64,000 nucleotides of DNA from Deinococcus depolymerans (GTDB taxonomy: Bacteria > Deinococcota > Deinococci > Deinococcales > Deinococcaceae): the NCBI RefSeq assembly GCF_039522025.1, contig NZ_BAAADB010000030.1, positions 62,001 through 126,000 of the forward strand. The letters are read 5' to 3'. Position numbers and translations under genes: made by a program. The notes under the pieces are model-generated. The model made no database searches, was not told where the DNA came from, and was given only the letters and a program-made list of their open reading frames with translations. Within the stretch, counting starts at the first letter, position 1, and every line of letters begins with the position of its first letter. Below are positions 51,306-62,819 of this stretch, piece after piece.

Positions 51306-54206
51306 GTGGACTGGAAGGCGGTGCTCTCGGACCTTCGCGCGCACCTGCCCCCCGGTGGGGGCGGCGTGGTGCGCGGCAGTCTGCGCTGGCTGGAAGCCGA
51401 GATGCGCGCCAGCGGAGCCAATCCCTCGAGCGTGCGCAACATCATCTACCGCGACGTGGGCACCCCGGCCGACAAGGCGGCGCTGCGGGCCGTGCTGGCC
51501 GGCCTGGCCCGCGAGGTCGGCCGCCCCCTGCCGGACACGTCCCTGCCCGGGGCGCCGGCCGTCCCGGATGAACTGGACCTGCTGGGCCGCAGCAAGAAAC
51601 GCGCCTATCGGCAGTTCCTGGCGGGCGTGCGGGCCGGGCGGGCGCCGCGCCTGATCGTGTGCGGGCGGACCGGGGCGGGGAAGACCGTGCTGCTGTCGCA
51701 CGTGGCGCGCGCCCTGGCGGCGCAGGGCGTGCCGGTCCGGCAGCTGTTCCTGTCGGGCGAGGCGGCCGGGACGCTGCAGGCGCCCGCACCGGCCGGATCG
51801 TCGTTCGCGGCGCTGGCGCAGGCGCAGCTGGACGGGGCGCGGCAGGTGCTCCCGGCGACCGGGGCGCTGCTGCTGCGCGTCACAGGCGACCTGACCCTGC
51901 ACGGCGGCCCGCCGCGCCTGCCCGGCGGGGAACCGACCGACCCGGCGACCTGGGCGGTCCGTTCTCTGCTGGAACGGGCGCCGTCCGGCGTGGCGGTCCT
52001 GCTGGCCGTCGAGGGGGACGCGCCCTCCGCGGCGCCGTGCGAGGTGATTGAACTGCGGCCCCCCACGGCGGCCGAGGCGCGCGCGTACCTGATGGCCCGC
52101 CTGAACGTCCCGCGTGCCGAGGCGGACCGGCTGGTTCAGGAGACGGGCCGGCACCTGGACCGCCTGACGCTGCTCGCCAGTCTCAGTGGCGGGGACGTGC
52201 GCCCGGCCGACCTGCTGAGCGACCCGGATTCCCGCCAGCTGACGGAACGCACCGCCGCCCTGAACGCCACCCTGGGCCCCGGTCCGGACCGTGCGCCCTG
52301 GCCGGACGCGCTGCTGCTCGCCCTGCTGGGCCGCTCGCCCGCCACGCTGCCGCCGCACGCGCGGGCGCTGCTGCGCGGGAGTCCGGACGCCGGCTGGCGG
52401 CCCGCGCCGGTCCTGTGTGCCGCGTGGGCTGCCGTGGCCCGCGCCGCGCAGACGGACGCCCTGCGGACCCTGGCCCGACTGGAGGACCCGGCGTTCGGCG
52501 CGTACCGGCTGGGTGCGCTGGCCGCCCTGCAAGACTGGACGGCGCTGGCCGCGCACGTCACGGCGCACCTGGACGACATCCGGCACCTGCCGGGCCTGTG
52601 GCCGGTCCTGCGGGCCGCGCCGCCCGGCCCGGACCGCGAGACGCTGGCCCGCGCGGTCGTCACGCACCACGCCGGCCGCGGCGAGTACAACGAACCCCGC
52701 GCCCGCGACGCGCTGTTCACCCTGATGGAAAGTCCACGTGACGCCGTGCGCGCCTGGGCCCGCGTGAAACTGGCCGAGAGCAGCCTGGAGGGCGGGAACA
52801 TGGACGCCGCCCGCACGCAGCTGACCCACCCGGACGTGACGGGCATGGACCTGGTCGGCGCGGACGGAGCGGCCGCGCGGGATCCCTGGACGGTCGCGGC
52901 CCAGGCAGACGCGCTGCTGGTCCGCGCCGCCCTGGCCCGCTGGCAGGGGGACCTGACCGAGGCGACGCGCGCCGCCGTGGACCCGCGCGCGCAGCAGGGT
53001 GGTCCGCGCGCCCTGCTGTGGCGCGGCCTGATCGCCAAGGACGCCGGCCGCTGGGACGAGGCGCTCGGGGCGCTGCGGGCCGTGCCGGCGTCCAGTCCGC
53101 TGCTCTCGGCGCGCGCACGTTACCAGCAGGGGGACCTGCTCCTGCGGCTGGGTCAGCCCGGCGAGGCGCTGGCAGCGCTGCTGGACGCCTCGGCGCGGCT
53201 GGACGCGGCCGGCGGCGGCCCCGAGGAGGTCGCGCGGGTCCTGGCGCGCACCGCGACCGCGCAGCGCCGCCTGGGCCGCCCCGCCGAGGCGCTGGAGCGG
53301 CTGGACGCGGCGCTGCGTCTCGTGCCGGCCGACGACCGCCGCCACGCGGACGGCGTGCCACGGGCCCGGCTGCTCTCGGAGGGCGTGCCGATCCTGCTGG
53401 CCCTGGCCCGCCCGGACGACGCGCTGGCACAGGCCGCGCAGGCGCTGGAACTGTTGTCGCGCAGCGAGGTCCGCCCCGCCGAGACCCGTTACCGCGAGCG
53501 GCGCACGCTGTACCGCGTGGCGCTGGCCTACCTGTCGCGCGGCCTGGGCCGACCGTACCTGCAGCCCCTGCTGGGGCCGGCGCCCGGCGCGGACCACCCG
53601 GACCTCGCGCAGGCCCGCGCGATCCTGGACGGCCTGCTGGAGCAGGCGCAGCCGCGCGGGGACCGCGAGGAGATGCTGCGCTTCGACATGCTGCTCAGCC
53701 GCGCCCTGTGCGAACCGGAGTCCCGGCGGGCGCTGGCGTTCACGGACCGGGCGCTGGGCATGGCCGGGCACGCCTACGAGGAGGCGCAGGCGCGGACCAT
53801 GCGCGCCGACGTGCTGCTGCGCGCCGGTCCGACCGACGCGGCGCTGGGGGACCTGAACCGCGCGCACGCCCTGCTGCGCCGCCTGGAGGTCAGTCCCGGT
53901 GCGGGGCCGCGCGGCGCGGCCCCCGATCCGGGATTGCAGGCGCAGCTGCTGGCCCTGGAGGCCCGCGCGACCATCCGGGAGGGCGCGGCGGCCCTGCGCT
54001 GGCTGCGCGGCGCCCTGCACGGCGGTCCCGGTGTGGACGGCGGGGAGCTGGCGCCTTTCCGGGTCAGCGTGTGGCGCGAGGCGGCCCTGGCGCTCGAGCA
54101 GTTCCACCCGGATCCGGCGGGCACGCTGCTTGACCTGGGCGTGCCCTTCGATCCGCGGGTGCTGCGGGCCTCGGACGCCCTGCGCCTGCACGGCCTGCAC
54201 GGCTGA
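51306..54206 (+). CDS. Large P-loop ATPase-helical repeat protein (STAND-like)
   Basis: The protein has 966 residues. A short N-terminal region precedes a Walker A at 120-127 (GRTGAGKT) with flanking LIVCGRTGAGKTVLLSHVAR. A hydrophobic strand ATGALLLRVTGDL may be the Walker B region but lacks the usual Asp pair. From about residue 430 to the end it consists of TPR-like Ala/Leu/Arg helices (RWDEALGALRAV, GRPAEALERLDAALRLV, DDALAQAAQALELL). This layout (NTPase plus C-terminal TPR) is that of STAND/signal-transduction ATPases or transcriptional regulators of the MalT/BTAD kind, yet I see no DNA-binding domain. Function unknown. Confidence 0.7.
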   Translation: MDWKAVLSDLRAHLPPGGGGVVRGSLRWLEAEMRASGANPSSVRNIIYRDVGTPADKAALRAVLAGLAREVGRPLPDTSLPGAPAVPDELDLLGRSKKRAYRQFLAGVRAGRAPRLIVCGRTGAGKTVLLSHVARALAAQGVPVRQLFLSGEAAGTLQAPAPAGSSFAALAQAQLDGARQVLPATGALLLRVTGDLTLHGGPPRLPGGEPTDPATWAVRSLLERAPSGVAVLLAVEGDAPSAAPCEVIELRPPTAAEARAYLMARLNVPRAEADRLVQETGRHLDRLTLLASLSGGDVRPADLLSDPDSRQLTERTAALNATLGPGPDRAPWPDALLLALLGRSPATLPPHARALLRGSPDAGWRPAPVLCAAWAAVARAAQTDALRTLARLEDPAFGAYRLGALAALQDWTALAAHVTAHLDDIRHLPGLWPVLRAAPPGPDRETLARAVVTHHAGRGEYNEPRARDALFTLMESPRDAVRAWARVKLAESSLEGGNMDAARTQLTHPDVTGMDLVGADGAAARDPWTVAAQADALLVRAALARWQGDLTEATRAAVDPRAQQGGPRALLWRGLIAKDAGRWDEALGALRAVPASSPLLSARARYQQGDLLLRLGQPGEALAALLDASARLDAAGGGPEEVARVLARTATAQRRLGRPAEALERLDAALRLVPADDRRHADGVPRARLLSEGVPILLALARPDDALAQAAQALELLSRSEVRPAETRYRERRTLYRVALAYLSRGLGRPYLQPLLGPAPGADHPDLAQARAILDGLLEQAQPRGDREEMLRFDMLLSRALCEPESRRALAFTDRALGMAGHAYEEAQARTMRADVLLRAGPTDAALGDLNRAHALLRRLEVSPGAGPRGAAPDPGLQAQLLALEARATIREGAAALRWLRGALHGGPGVDGGELAPFRVSVWREAALALEQFHPDPAGTLLDLGVPFDPRVLRASDALRLHGLHG

Positions 54207-54244
54207 GCGTGCGGGGTGCGGGGCGCGGCGCGGCTGAAAGCCGG

Positions 54245-54250
54245 TATGCT
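54245..54250 (+). promoter_or_regulatory. Leaderless -10 element for the 54258 operon
   Basis: TATGCT, seven bases before GTG 54258. Confidence 0.65.
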
Positions 54251-54257
54251 GTGCGGC

Positions 54258-54635
54258 GTGAGTACCAGTGAACCGCAGGCCGGGGGCCGCGCTGCTGTCC
54301 GCCTGCTACAGGGGTATGTGTGGCATCCGCAGGGCGCCGACATCGAACTTGAGCATTTCCTGCCGCACGAACTGGACCTGACGGGCGGGGACAGTGAGGG
54401 CGCGCACGTCCTGTGGGACGGCGTGAACCCTCCGTTCGCGTTCTTCGAGAACGGCGAACCCACCGCCTCGCAGGCCTTCTACCAGTTCACGGTGCTGCGC
54501 GTGTACGACGAGCGGCCCAGCAACGAGGCGCTGCACGAGGACGCCACGCTCGCCAGCGGCCTGCTCGACCCGCTGCTGGAGGCCACCCCGGAGGGCTTCG
54601 GCTGGCAGCTCTGGGAGGACCTGAGGGACCTGTGA
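54258..54635 (+). CDS. Hypothetical protein, first gene of a three-gene operon
   Basis: The product has 125 residues from GTG 54258, chosen from the leaderless promoter. It is acidic (LEHFLPHELDLTGGDSEGAH, DERPSNEALHED), with aromatic strands (GYVWHPQG, AFYQFTVLRVYD) and no recognised motif, signal or membrane segment. It overlaps the next small gene by four bases (GTGA). The compact acidic character suggests a small single-domain cytoplasmic protein. Confidence 0.68.
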   Translation: MSTSEPQAGGRAAVRLLQGYVWHPQGADIELEHFLPHELDLTGGDSEGAHVLWDGVNPPFAFFENGEPTASQAFYQFTVLRVYDERPSNEALHEDATLASGLLDPLLEATPEGFGWQLWEDLRDL

Positions 54636-54838
54636 GCATGACCCTGGAGTGGTTTGACCTGCGCGTGGAGGGAGACCCGCACCCCCGCCGCTTCGATTCG
54701 GCCGCGTCGGCCCGCACGTACCTGCTGCGCGTGGAGCGGCTGAGCGAGGCGGCGGCCGACGAACTGCTGATCGCGGGCGAGGTGCACCCGCCCCTGTCGC
54801 GCCGCTCGCTGGAACTGCGGCCCCTGCACAGCGAATGA
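54632..54838 (+). CDS. Small 68-residue hypothetical protein
   Basis: From GTG 54632 (an ATG two codons on is an alternative). The sequence begins LEWFDLRVEGDPHPRRFDSA and has a helix-rich end (ASARTYLLRVERLSEAAADEL). No family recognised. It overlaps both neighbours by four bases, strong evidence that it is real and co-translated. It is too short to call an activity. Confidence 0.65.
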   Translation: MSMTLEWFDLRVEGDPHPRRFDSAASARTYLLRVERLSEAAADELLIAGEVHPPLSRRSLELRPLHSE

Positions 54839-55434
54839 CCCCGGACGCCGTGGAGACCGCCGGCGCAGCGCCGACCGAGCCGGGGCCGGTCGTGGCGATT
54901 CCGGTGTACGCCGGGGTCAGCGAACTGGAACTGGGCGTCATGATGACCGTGTGCCGCCTGTGCGGCGGCGAGGGCGCGGCCCTGACCGTCAACCGCTCGC
55001 GGGCGAGTATCGTCACGGCGGGCGGGCTGGTCAGCACGCCGCACGTGCTGTACGCGGCGCTGCCGGAACCGGCGGGCCTGCTGCTGCCCGGCGGTCCCGG
55101 CGCGGCGCGGGCCAGCCGTGACCCGCTGCTGCGCGCGTTCCTGGCAGGGCACGCGGCCCTGCCGACCGGCGCTTCGGGCAGCGGGGCGCTGCTGTGCGGC
55201 GAGGCCGGCACCCTGACCGGGCGCGTGGTGGGCGGCCCCGCCGACCTGAGTGACACGCTGTGGGGCTTCGGCGTGGCGGGCGTGCAGGCCGGGCAGGTCG
55301 TGACCGACGGGCCGCTGATGACCACGCCGTCCGGGCTGCCGGCCCTGCAGGCGGCGCTGCACGTGGCGGCGCACGTGTGGGGCAAGGAGGCCGCCGCGCA
55401 GGCCGCCGACCAGATCGGCTACCGGCCGGCCTGA
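54835..55434 (+). CDS. DJ-1/PfpI-superfamily protein lacking the usual nucleophile
   Basis: The protein has 199 residues. DJ-1/PfpI layout: AIPVYAGVSELELGVMMTVCR at the N-terminus, LPEPAGLLLPGGPGA, and the elbow region ASGSGALLCGEAGTLTGRVV. In family members the elbow reads CxGAxxLAxAGLLxGR; here the aligned nucleophile Cys position is Gly or Ser (SGSGALL), though a Cys follows three residues after the A (ALLC). It may be inactive as a hydrolase or act as a transcriptional or chaperone-type relative. The ATG overlaps the previous stop; its own TGA belongs to a repeat. Confidence 0.75.
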   Translation: MTPDAVETAGAAPTEPGPVVAIPVYAGVSELELGVMMTVCRLCGGEGAALTVNRSRASIVTAGGLVSTPHVLYAALPEPAGLLLPGGPGAARASRDPLLRAFLAGHAALPTGASGSGALLCGEAGTLTGRVVGGPADLSDTLWGFGVAGVQAGQVVTDGPLMTTPSGLPALQAALHVAAHVWGKEAAAQAADQIGYRPA

Positions 55435-55571
55435 TACGGACTGCCGTTTGTTTCGCCGACAATCCGGAACTTCACCGGATTGCCGACTCCACGTCCGGAA
55501 CCCGCCCAGCTCCCACTCGCTTCGCTCGGACCCAGCGGGCTTTGCAGCCCATTCAACCGGAGTCCGTATGA
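55432..55571. repeat. Full-length repeat-family element (140 bp)
   Basis: TGATACGGACTGCCGTTTGT at the left, stem AATCCGG / CCGGATT, right end CAACCGGAGTCCGTATGA. It supplies the stop codon of the DJ-1-like gene; ligA follows in tandem, so this is the second non-convergent locus. Confidence 0.92.
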
Positions 55572-55637
55572 GTGGGGACCGCCTGCTGGGACAATCCCGG
55601 CCCGCGTTCGTGTGTGGGGCGAACCGGGGCCGGGTGA

Positions 55638-57698
<2,061 letters not shown>

Positions 57699-57737
57699 AC
57701 GCACGCCGGAAATGGCCGGAAGGACCGCCGTTGCGTA

Positions 57738-57743
57738 TAAACT
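57738..57743 (+). promoter_or_regulatory. -10 element for the Asp23-nusB-folD operon
   Basis: TAAACT with a TTGCGT box shortly upstream; the ATG at 57802 has GGAGG in its leader, so this promoter is not leaderless. Confidence 0.45.
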
Positions 57744-57801
57744 GAGAACTATTGGCGCGGCCCGAGCATCAGCGGGGCCCGCGCGTGGAGGCAAGACGAG
57801 C

Positions 57802-58151
<350 letters not shown>

Positions 58152-58155
<4 letters not shown>

Positions 58156-58679
58156 CCCGCCGCCGCGAGAAGGCCGCCGCGCCCGTCGGCACCCGCCGCG
58201 CCGCCCGCGAGTTCGCGTTCCGGGTGCTGTTCGAAGCTGACCGGGGCGACCTGCCCATGCAGAGCGTGTTCACCCGCGCCGAGGGCGCCATGCGCAGTGG
58301 CGACGACACCTTCCCTGCCCTCAGCGAGGACGCCCTGACCTTCGCGCAGGAACTCGTGCGCGGCATCAGCGCCGCCCGCCCCGACATCGACGCGACCCTG
58401 CGCCGCACCATCCGCGGCTGGAGCTTCGACCAGATGGCCCAGACCGACCTGAACATCCTGCGCCTGGCGACCTTCGAGATGATGCACACCAGCGAGCCGC
58501 ACCCGCCCGTCATCGAGAGCGCCGTGCGTATCGCCCGCAAGTTCGGCGGGGACGACTCCGGCCGCTTCGTGAACGGCGTGCTCGCCGGCCTGAGCCGCGC
58601 CCTGAACAGCCGGGGACAGCCCGCCCCGGCCGCGCAGCCCGAGGCGGAAGCGCCCCTCCCGGACGGAGAGCCCGAGTGA
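58152..58679 (+). CDS. nusB: Transcription antitermination protein NusB
   Basis: The protein has 175 residues. The NusB fold is seen from [18 protein letters not shown] to [22 protein letters not shown], with an Arg-rich N-terminus that probably binds BoxA RNA. A Pro/Ala/Glu tail of about 20 residues is extra. It binds NusE/S10 and BoxA in rRNA antitermination. It overlaps both neighbours by four bases (ATGA and GTGA). Confidence 0.92.
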
Positions 58680-59620
58680 CCAGCGGCCGGGCCGAGGCCC
58701 GGACCCTGGCCGGCCCGCCCGCCGCCGCCGAACTGCTCGCCCGCGCCGCCGCCCTGGCCGCCACGCTGCCCGTCACGCCCAGCATCGCATTCATCCGGGT
58801 GGGCGACGACCCCGCCAGTGAAAGCTACGTGCGCGGCAAGGCGAAGAAAGCCGTGGAACTCGGCCTGCACAGCCACGTGTACGCCCTGCCGGACGACACC
58901 ACCCAGGCGGACCTGCACGCCCTGATCGGCACCCTGAACGCCGACAACGGCGTACACGGCGTGCTGCTGCAACTGCCCCTCCCGGCCCACCTGAACGCCG
59001 ACGCGGCCCTGGCCTGCCTCGACCCGCGCAAGGACGTGGACGGCCTGCACCCGGTCAGCGCCGGGCTGCTGTGGCAGGGGCAGCCCGGCCTGCGCCCCTG
59101 CACGCCCGCCGGGGTGATGGCCCTGCTGGACCACTACCGCCTTCCGGTGGCCGGGCAGCACGCCGTGATCGTGGGCCGCAGCGCCCTGGTCGGGCGACCC
59201 CTGGCGGGCCTGCTGCTGAACGCCGACGCGACCGTCACCGTCGCCCACCGCGCCACCCCGGACCTGGGCACCGTAACCCGCCGCGCCGACCTGCTGATCG
59301 TCGCGGCCGGGCACGCGCACCTGATCACGCCGGACATGGTGCGCCCCGGCGCGACCGTTATTGACGTGGGCATCAACCGCGTGCCCACCGAGGGCGGCAA
59401 GGCCCGCCTGACCGGTGACGTGCACCCGGACGTGGCGGGCGTGGCCGGGGCGCTGACACCCGTGCCGGGCGGCGTGGGCCCCATGACGGTCGCGCAACTG
59501 ATGATGAACACCGTCCAGGCCGCCCAGAACCAGACAGCGCAGGTGCAGGCCACGCAGAACCAGACAGGGCAGAACCAGGTGGGGCAGCCGAACGGAGCGA
59601 ACGGTGAACTCCTTCGCTGA
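58676..59620 (+). CDS. folD: Bifunctional methylene-THF dehydrogenase/cyclohydrolase with extra tail
   Basis: The protein has 314 residues. FolD oxidises methylene-THF and hydrolyses methenyl-THF in one-carbon metabolism. Motifs are [16 protein letters not shown] with the catalytic Lys, [28 protein letters not shown], and [15 protein letters not shown] plus [21 protein letters not shown] ending. After the normal end near residue 283 is a Gln/Asn-rich repeat tail ([20 protein letters not shown]) not usual in the family. The GTG start overlaps nusB. Confidence 0.93.
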   Translation: MTSGRAEARTLAGPPAAAELLARAAALAATLPVTPSIAFIRVGDDPASESYVRGKAKKAVELGLHSHVYALPDDTTQADLHALIGTLNADNGVHGVLLQLPLPAHLNADAALACLDPRKDVDGLHPVSAGLLWQGQPGLRPCTPAGVMALLDHYRLPVAGQHAVIVGRSALVGRPLAGLLLNADATVTVAHRATPDLGTVTRRADLLIVAAGHAHLITPDMVRPGATVIDVGINRVPTEGGKARLTGDVHPDVAGVAGALTPVPGGVGPMTVAQLMMNTVQAAQNQTAQVQATQNQTGQNQVGQPNGANGELLR

Positions 59621-60068
59621 CCTGATCGGCAACCGCTGGCTGTGGGTCGCCGTGCTCAGCAGCACGGGCGCGCAGGTCATGAAGGTGCTGCTGATCCTGC
59701 TGCTCGAACGCCGCTGGCACCCCGGCGCGTTCATGGAGACCGGCGGCATGCCCAGCAGTCACAGCGCCATGGTTGCCGCCCTGACCACCGGCGTCGGTAT
59801 CACCGAGGGCCTGGGCAGCCCGCTGTTCGCCGCGAGCGCCGTGTTCGCCCTGATCGTCATGTACGACGCGACCGGCGTGCGTCACAGCAGCGGCCAGCAG
59901 GCCCGCCTGCTGAACGAACTGGTCGATGAACTGCGCGCCGTGGTCCGCGAGGGGTTCGCGCCCAGCCCCCTGCGCGTCCTGATGGGCCACACCTACCTCG
60001 AGGTGCTGATCGGCACCCTGATCGGCGTGGCGGCCGGCTTCATCGCCTTCGGCAGCCAGCCGGCCTGA
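59604..60068 (+). CDS. Divergent PAP2-family (DUF212/YuiD) membrane protein
   Basis: The protein has 154 residues and about four helices. The YuiD signature is seen: WLWVAVLSSTGAQVMKVLL, METGGMPSSHSAMVAALTTG (PAP2-like P-S-S-H) and ALIVMYDATGVRHSSGQQA. PAP2 relatives dephosphorylate lipid phosphates or undecaprenyl-PP; this subgroup is uncharacterised. GTG 59604 lies 17 bases inside the tail of folD, with GGAG seven to ten bases upstream. It ends the Asp23-nusB-folD operon. Confidence 0.85.
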   Translation: MNSFADLIGNRWLWVAVLSSTGAQVMKVLLILLLERRWHPGAFMETGGMPSSHSAMVAALTTGVGITEGLGSPLFAASAVFALIVMYDATGVRHSSGQQARLLNELVDELRAVVREGFAPSPLRVLMGHTYLEVLIGTLIGVAAGFIAFGSQPA

Positions 60069-60083
60069 ACGGGGAACAGGAAG

Positions 60084-60124
60084 GGGACGGGCCTGCGCAG
60101 GGGAGGACCCGTCCCTGCCGTTTT
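60084..60124 (+). terminator. Intrinsic terminator of the Asp23-nusB-folD operon
   Basis: GGGACGGG / CCCGTCCC (60084-60091 with 60108-60115), then TGCCGTTTT. The T-run is a better fit to the standard model than most hairpins in this window. Confidence 0.7.
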
Positions 60125-60131
60125 CTGGGGT

Positions 60132-60265
60132 TATACGGATTCCGTTTGTTTCGCCGACAATCCGGAACTTCACCGGATGGCCAGCTCCACGTCCGGAACC
60201 CGCCCAGCTCCTCCCCGCTTCGCTCGGATTGAACGGCTTTGTAAGCCATTCAATCGGAGTCCGTG

Positions 60266-60268
<3 letters not shown>
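60132..60268. repeat. Full-length repeat-family element (137 bp)
   Basis: TATACGGATTCCGTTTGTTT, stem AATCCGG / CCGGATG (one changed base), then GGATTGAACGGCTTTGTAAG and the right end CAATCGGAGTCCGTGTTA, in which the terminal TATCA has become TGTTA. That TTA is still a stop (TAA) for the convergent minus-strand gene. Confidence 0.9.
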
Positions 60269-60649
<381 letters not shown>

Positions 60650-60657
60650 GTGACACG

Positions 60658-60663
60658 AGCATA
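60658..60663 (-). promoter_or_regulatory. Leaderless -10 element for gene 60266-60649
   Basis: TATGCT on the minus strand, eight bases before ATG 60649. Confidence 0.62.
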
Positions 60664-60717
60664 CCCCACGCCGCCAGACTCCGTCAGCCCACCGAACCGG
60701 CCTGTCCGTCGAGTCCG

Positions 60718-62538
60718 TCAGCCGAGCAGCAGGCGGCCCCCGCTGGCATCCAGCGTGACGTGCCCGCCGCGCAGCGCCTCGCCGGTCACGGCGTCGCGCC
60801 ACTCGCCGTCCGGCAGGGACAGCGTGACCGCGTGCGCCTCGGCCCGGCGACTGACGATCACCGCGGCCCGCTCGGCGCGGCCGTCGGCGTGCGTGTACTC
60901 ACGCAGGAACGCCACGGCGTCCTCCTCGGCGTGCAGGAAGCGCAGGTTACCCCGCTGCAACGCCAGGGTCCGGCGACGCACCGCGATCAGGTCCTTCATG
61001 CGGGCGCGCAGGGCCGTGTCCCACCGGGACTCGTCCCAGGGCATGGATTCGCGGCACCAGGGCATCGCGCCGTCACGGGACTGCGTCACGCCGACCTCAC
61101 TGCCGTAGTACGTGCAGGGCACGCCCGCGTACCCCATCAGCAGCGTCACGCCCGCCAGGAACCGTGTGCGGTCGTTCCCCAGGCGGTACAGCGCCCGCGG
61201 AATGTCATGCGATTCGAGCACGTTGAACATGCTCAGCGCCACCTGGGCGGGCAGCGCATGGTACGCGTCCCACAGGATCTCCACGAGTTCCTCGCCGCCC
61301 AGCGCGCTCGGCTCGAAGGCCATGTTCGCGCGGGCCAGCCACTGCATGACCGGCAGGCCGAACCCGTGGTAGTTCATGCTGCCGTCCTCGCCCTGACCGT
61401 CCAGCGCGTGCTCCGGGTCGTAGAAGCGCTCCCCGAACACGTACGCGTCCGGGCGTTCCTCGCGCGCCGCGCGTTTCAGGGTGCGGTGTAGCGGCAGGTT
61501 GTCCTCGTCGGTGCCGCCCGTGCCGATCATGTGCGCCACGTCCAGCCGCCAGCCGGCCGCGCCGCGCCGCAGCCAGTGCCGAACGACGCTCTCCTCGCCG
61601 CTGAAGAACTCCTGCACGGCGAACTCGTTGCGGTAGTCGATCTTCGGCAGGGTGGGCACGTCGAAGAAGGCGTGGTACGGCAGTTTGCCGGGTTCGTCCC
61701 GCCAGGTGAACATGCCGCGTTCCGGGGCGTCCTCGGTCTCCTGCGCCGCGCGGAACAGGGCGTTCTCGTTCCCAACGTGGTTGAACACGCCGTCCAGCAC
61801 GATCTTCACGCCGGCCCGGTCGGCCGCCTGCACCAGTTCGTCCCAGGCCCCGTCGCCGCCCAGGTGCGGGTCCACGTGCCGGTAATCGGTGATGTCGTAG
61901 CGGTGGTTGCTGGGCGACACGAAGATCGGCGTGAGCCACAGCCCGCTCACCCCCAGGTCCGTCAGGTACGGCAGGGCCTGCGTGATGCCGTTCAGGTCCC
62001 CGCCGTAATGCCCGTGAATGTCGCCCCAGCTGTCGATGGGCGTGTTCCACTCGACCTGCTCGACCACGCGGTCCCCGTATACGTACTCGCCGGTCTGGAC
62101 GTCATTGCCGGGATCCCCGTTGCGGAAGCGGTCCGGGAAGATCTGGTAGAACACGCTCTGCCAAGCCCACTCGGGCGCGGCGTGCCCGGTCAGGTACGTG
62201 AACCACGACCGGAACCCGCGCCGCGAACGGTTCAGGCCCAGTCCGGTCAGGTGCAGGTGATCGTTCGTGAAGTTCAGCTGCCACGCGTACCGCACGCGGC
62301 CCTCATGGACCGGCAGGTCCGCCTCGAACCAGCGTCCCGGCGCGTCGCCCAGCGGCGTGACCTCGCGCGCCGGGACGGACTCGATCTCACCGACCCGCAC
62401 GAACTTCAGGTGAACCTCCGTGACGCTCAGGGTCGTGCGGACACGCACCCGCACGGAACTGCCCATCGGCGCGCCGAGCGTCTCGGTGTAGGCGGGCGTG
62501 TGGTCGTGCTGGGTGGACAGAAGCGGAAAGACGGACAT
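60718..62538 (-). CDS. GH13 alpha-amylase family enzyme (neopullulanase/maltogenic amylase type)
   Basis: The protein has 606 residues. It has an N-terminal carbohydrate-binding beta domain typical of neopullulanase-like GH13, the (beta/alpha)8 barrel with YQIFPDRFRNGDP at its start, nucleophile Asp333 (GWRLDVAHM), acid/base Glu370 (VFGERFYD) and Asp445 (LESHDIPR), and a C-terminal beta domain. It hydrolyses or transglycosylates alpha-glucans or maltodextrins. No signal peptide, so it is likely cytoplasmic. ATG 62538 has GGAGG five bases upstream. Region 62539-62819 holds its leader and promoter plus that of ispG. Confidence 0.92.
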   Translation of the reverse strand: MSVFPLLSTQHDHTPAYTETLGAPMGSSVRVRVRTTLSVTEVHLKFVRVGEIESVPAREVTPLGDAPGRWFEADLPVHEGRVRYAWQLNFTNDHLHLTGLGLNRSRRGFRSWFTYLTGHAAPEWAWQSVFYQIFPDRFRNGDPGNDVQTGEYVYGDRVVEQVEWNTPIDSWGDIHGHYGGDLNGITQALPYLTDLGVSGLWLTPIFVSPSNHRYDITDYRHVDPHLGGDGAWDELVQAADRAGVKIVLDGVFNHVGNENALFRAAQETEDAPERGMFTWRDEPGKLPYHAFFDVPTLPKIDYRNEFAVQEFFSGEESVVRHWLRRGAAGWRLDVAHMIGTGGTDEDNLPLHRTLKRAAREERPDAYVFGERFYDPEHALDGQGEDGSMNYHGFGLPVMQWLARANMAFEPSALGGEELVEILWDAYHALPAQVALSMFNVLESHDIPRALYRLGNDRTRFLAGVTLLMGYAGVPCTYYGSEVGVTQSRDGAMPWCRESMPWDESRWDTALRARMKDLIAVRRRTLALQRGNLRFLHAEEDAVAFLREYTHADGRAERAAVIVSRRAEAHAVTLSLPDGEWRDAVTGEALRGGHVTLDASGGRLLLG

Positions 62539-62586
62539 GAAAACCTCCGGAAGCGGAACCAGTCGAGAGAGAAGGGGGAATGCGGG

Positions 62587-62608
62587 GCTGCCCGCACGGG
62601 AGGGCAGC
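62587..62608 (-). promoter_or_regulatory. Hairpin in the GH13 gene leader region
   Basis: GCTGCCC / GGGCAGC, 7-bp stem with an 8-base loop, 49 bases upstream of the GH13 start. It could influence expression; no clear promoter hexamers could be assigned around it. Confidence 0.3.
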
Positions 62609-62806
62609 AGAAAGGACACCGGGCACGGTCTCAGCGCACCTCTGCGGTCAGCAGTGCGGCCAAGGTCGTGCCCGGCGGGCAAGCGTTGCCTTTGAACTTT
62701 GCGCCACAGTCTGAAGCCCGCCGCCCCCCGCGGTCAAGTGGCACCAGGGGCGGGGCACCGACAGCGGCCGTAACGCTCCTTCCTGACCATCCCGCATGAC
62801 GCCGCG

Positions 62807-62812
62807 TACACT
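62807..62812 (+). promoter_or_regulatory. Leaderless -10 element for ispG
   Basis: TACACT, seven bases before ATG 62820. Confidence 0.65.
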
Positions 62813-62819
62813 GGGCGGC

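Noticed and set aside
51255..54200. Open frame of 981 codons on the minus strand opposite the P-loop/TPR gene
   Set aside because: Shadow of the high-GC plus-strand gene; composition (QVHARRG-rich) and lack of motifs or promoter show it is not coding. The same applies to long antisense frames at 12717-14789, 55419-58502, 15793-18474 and to the plus-strand frame at 34006-36459.
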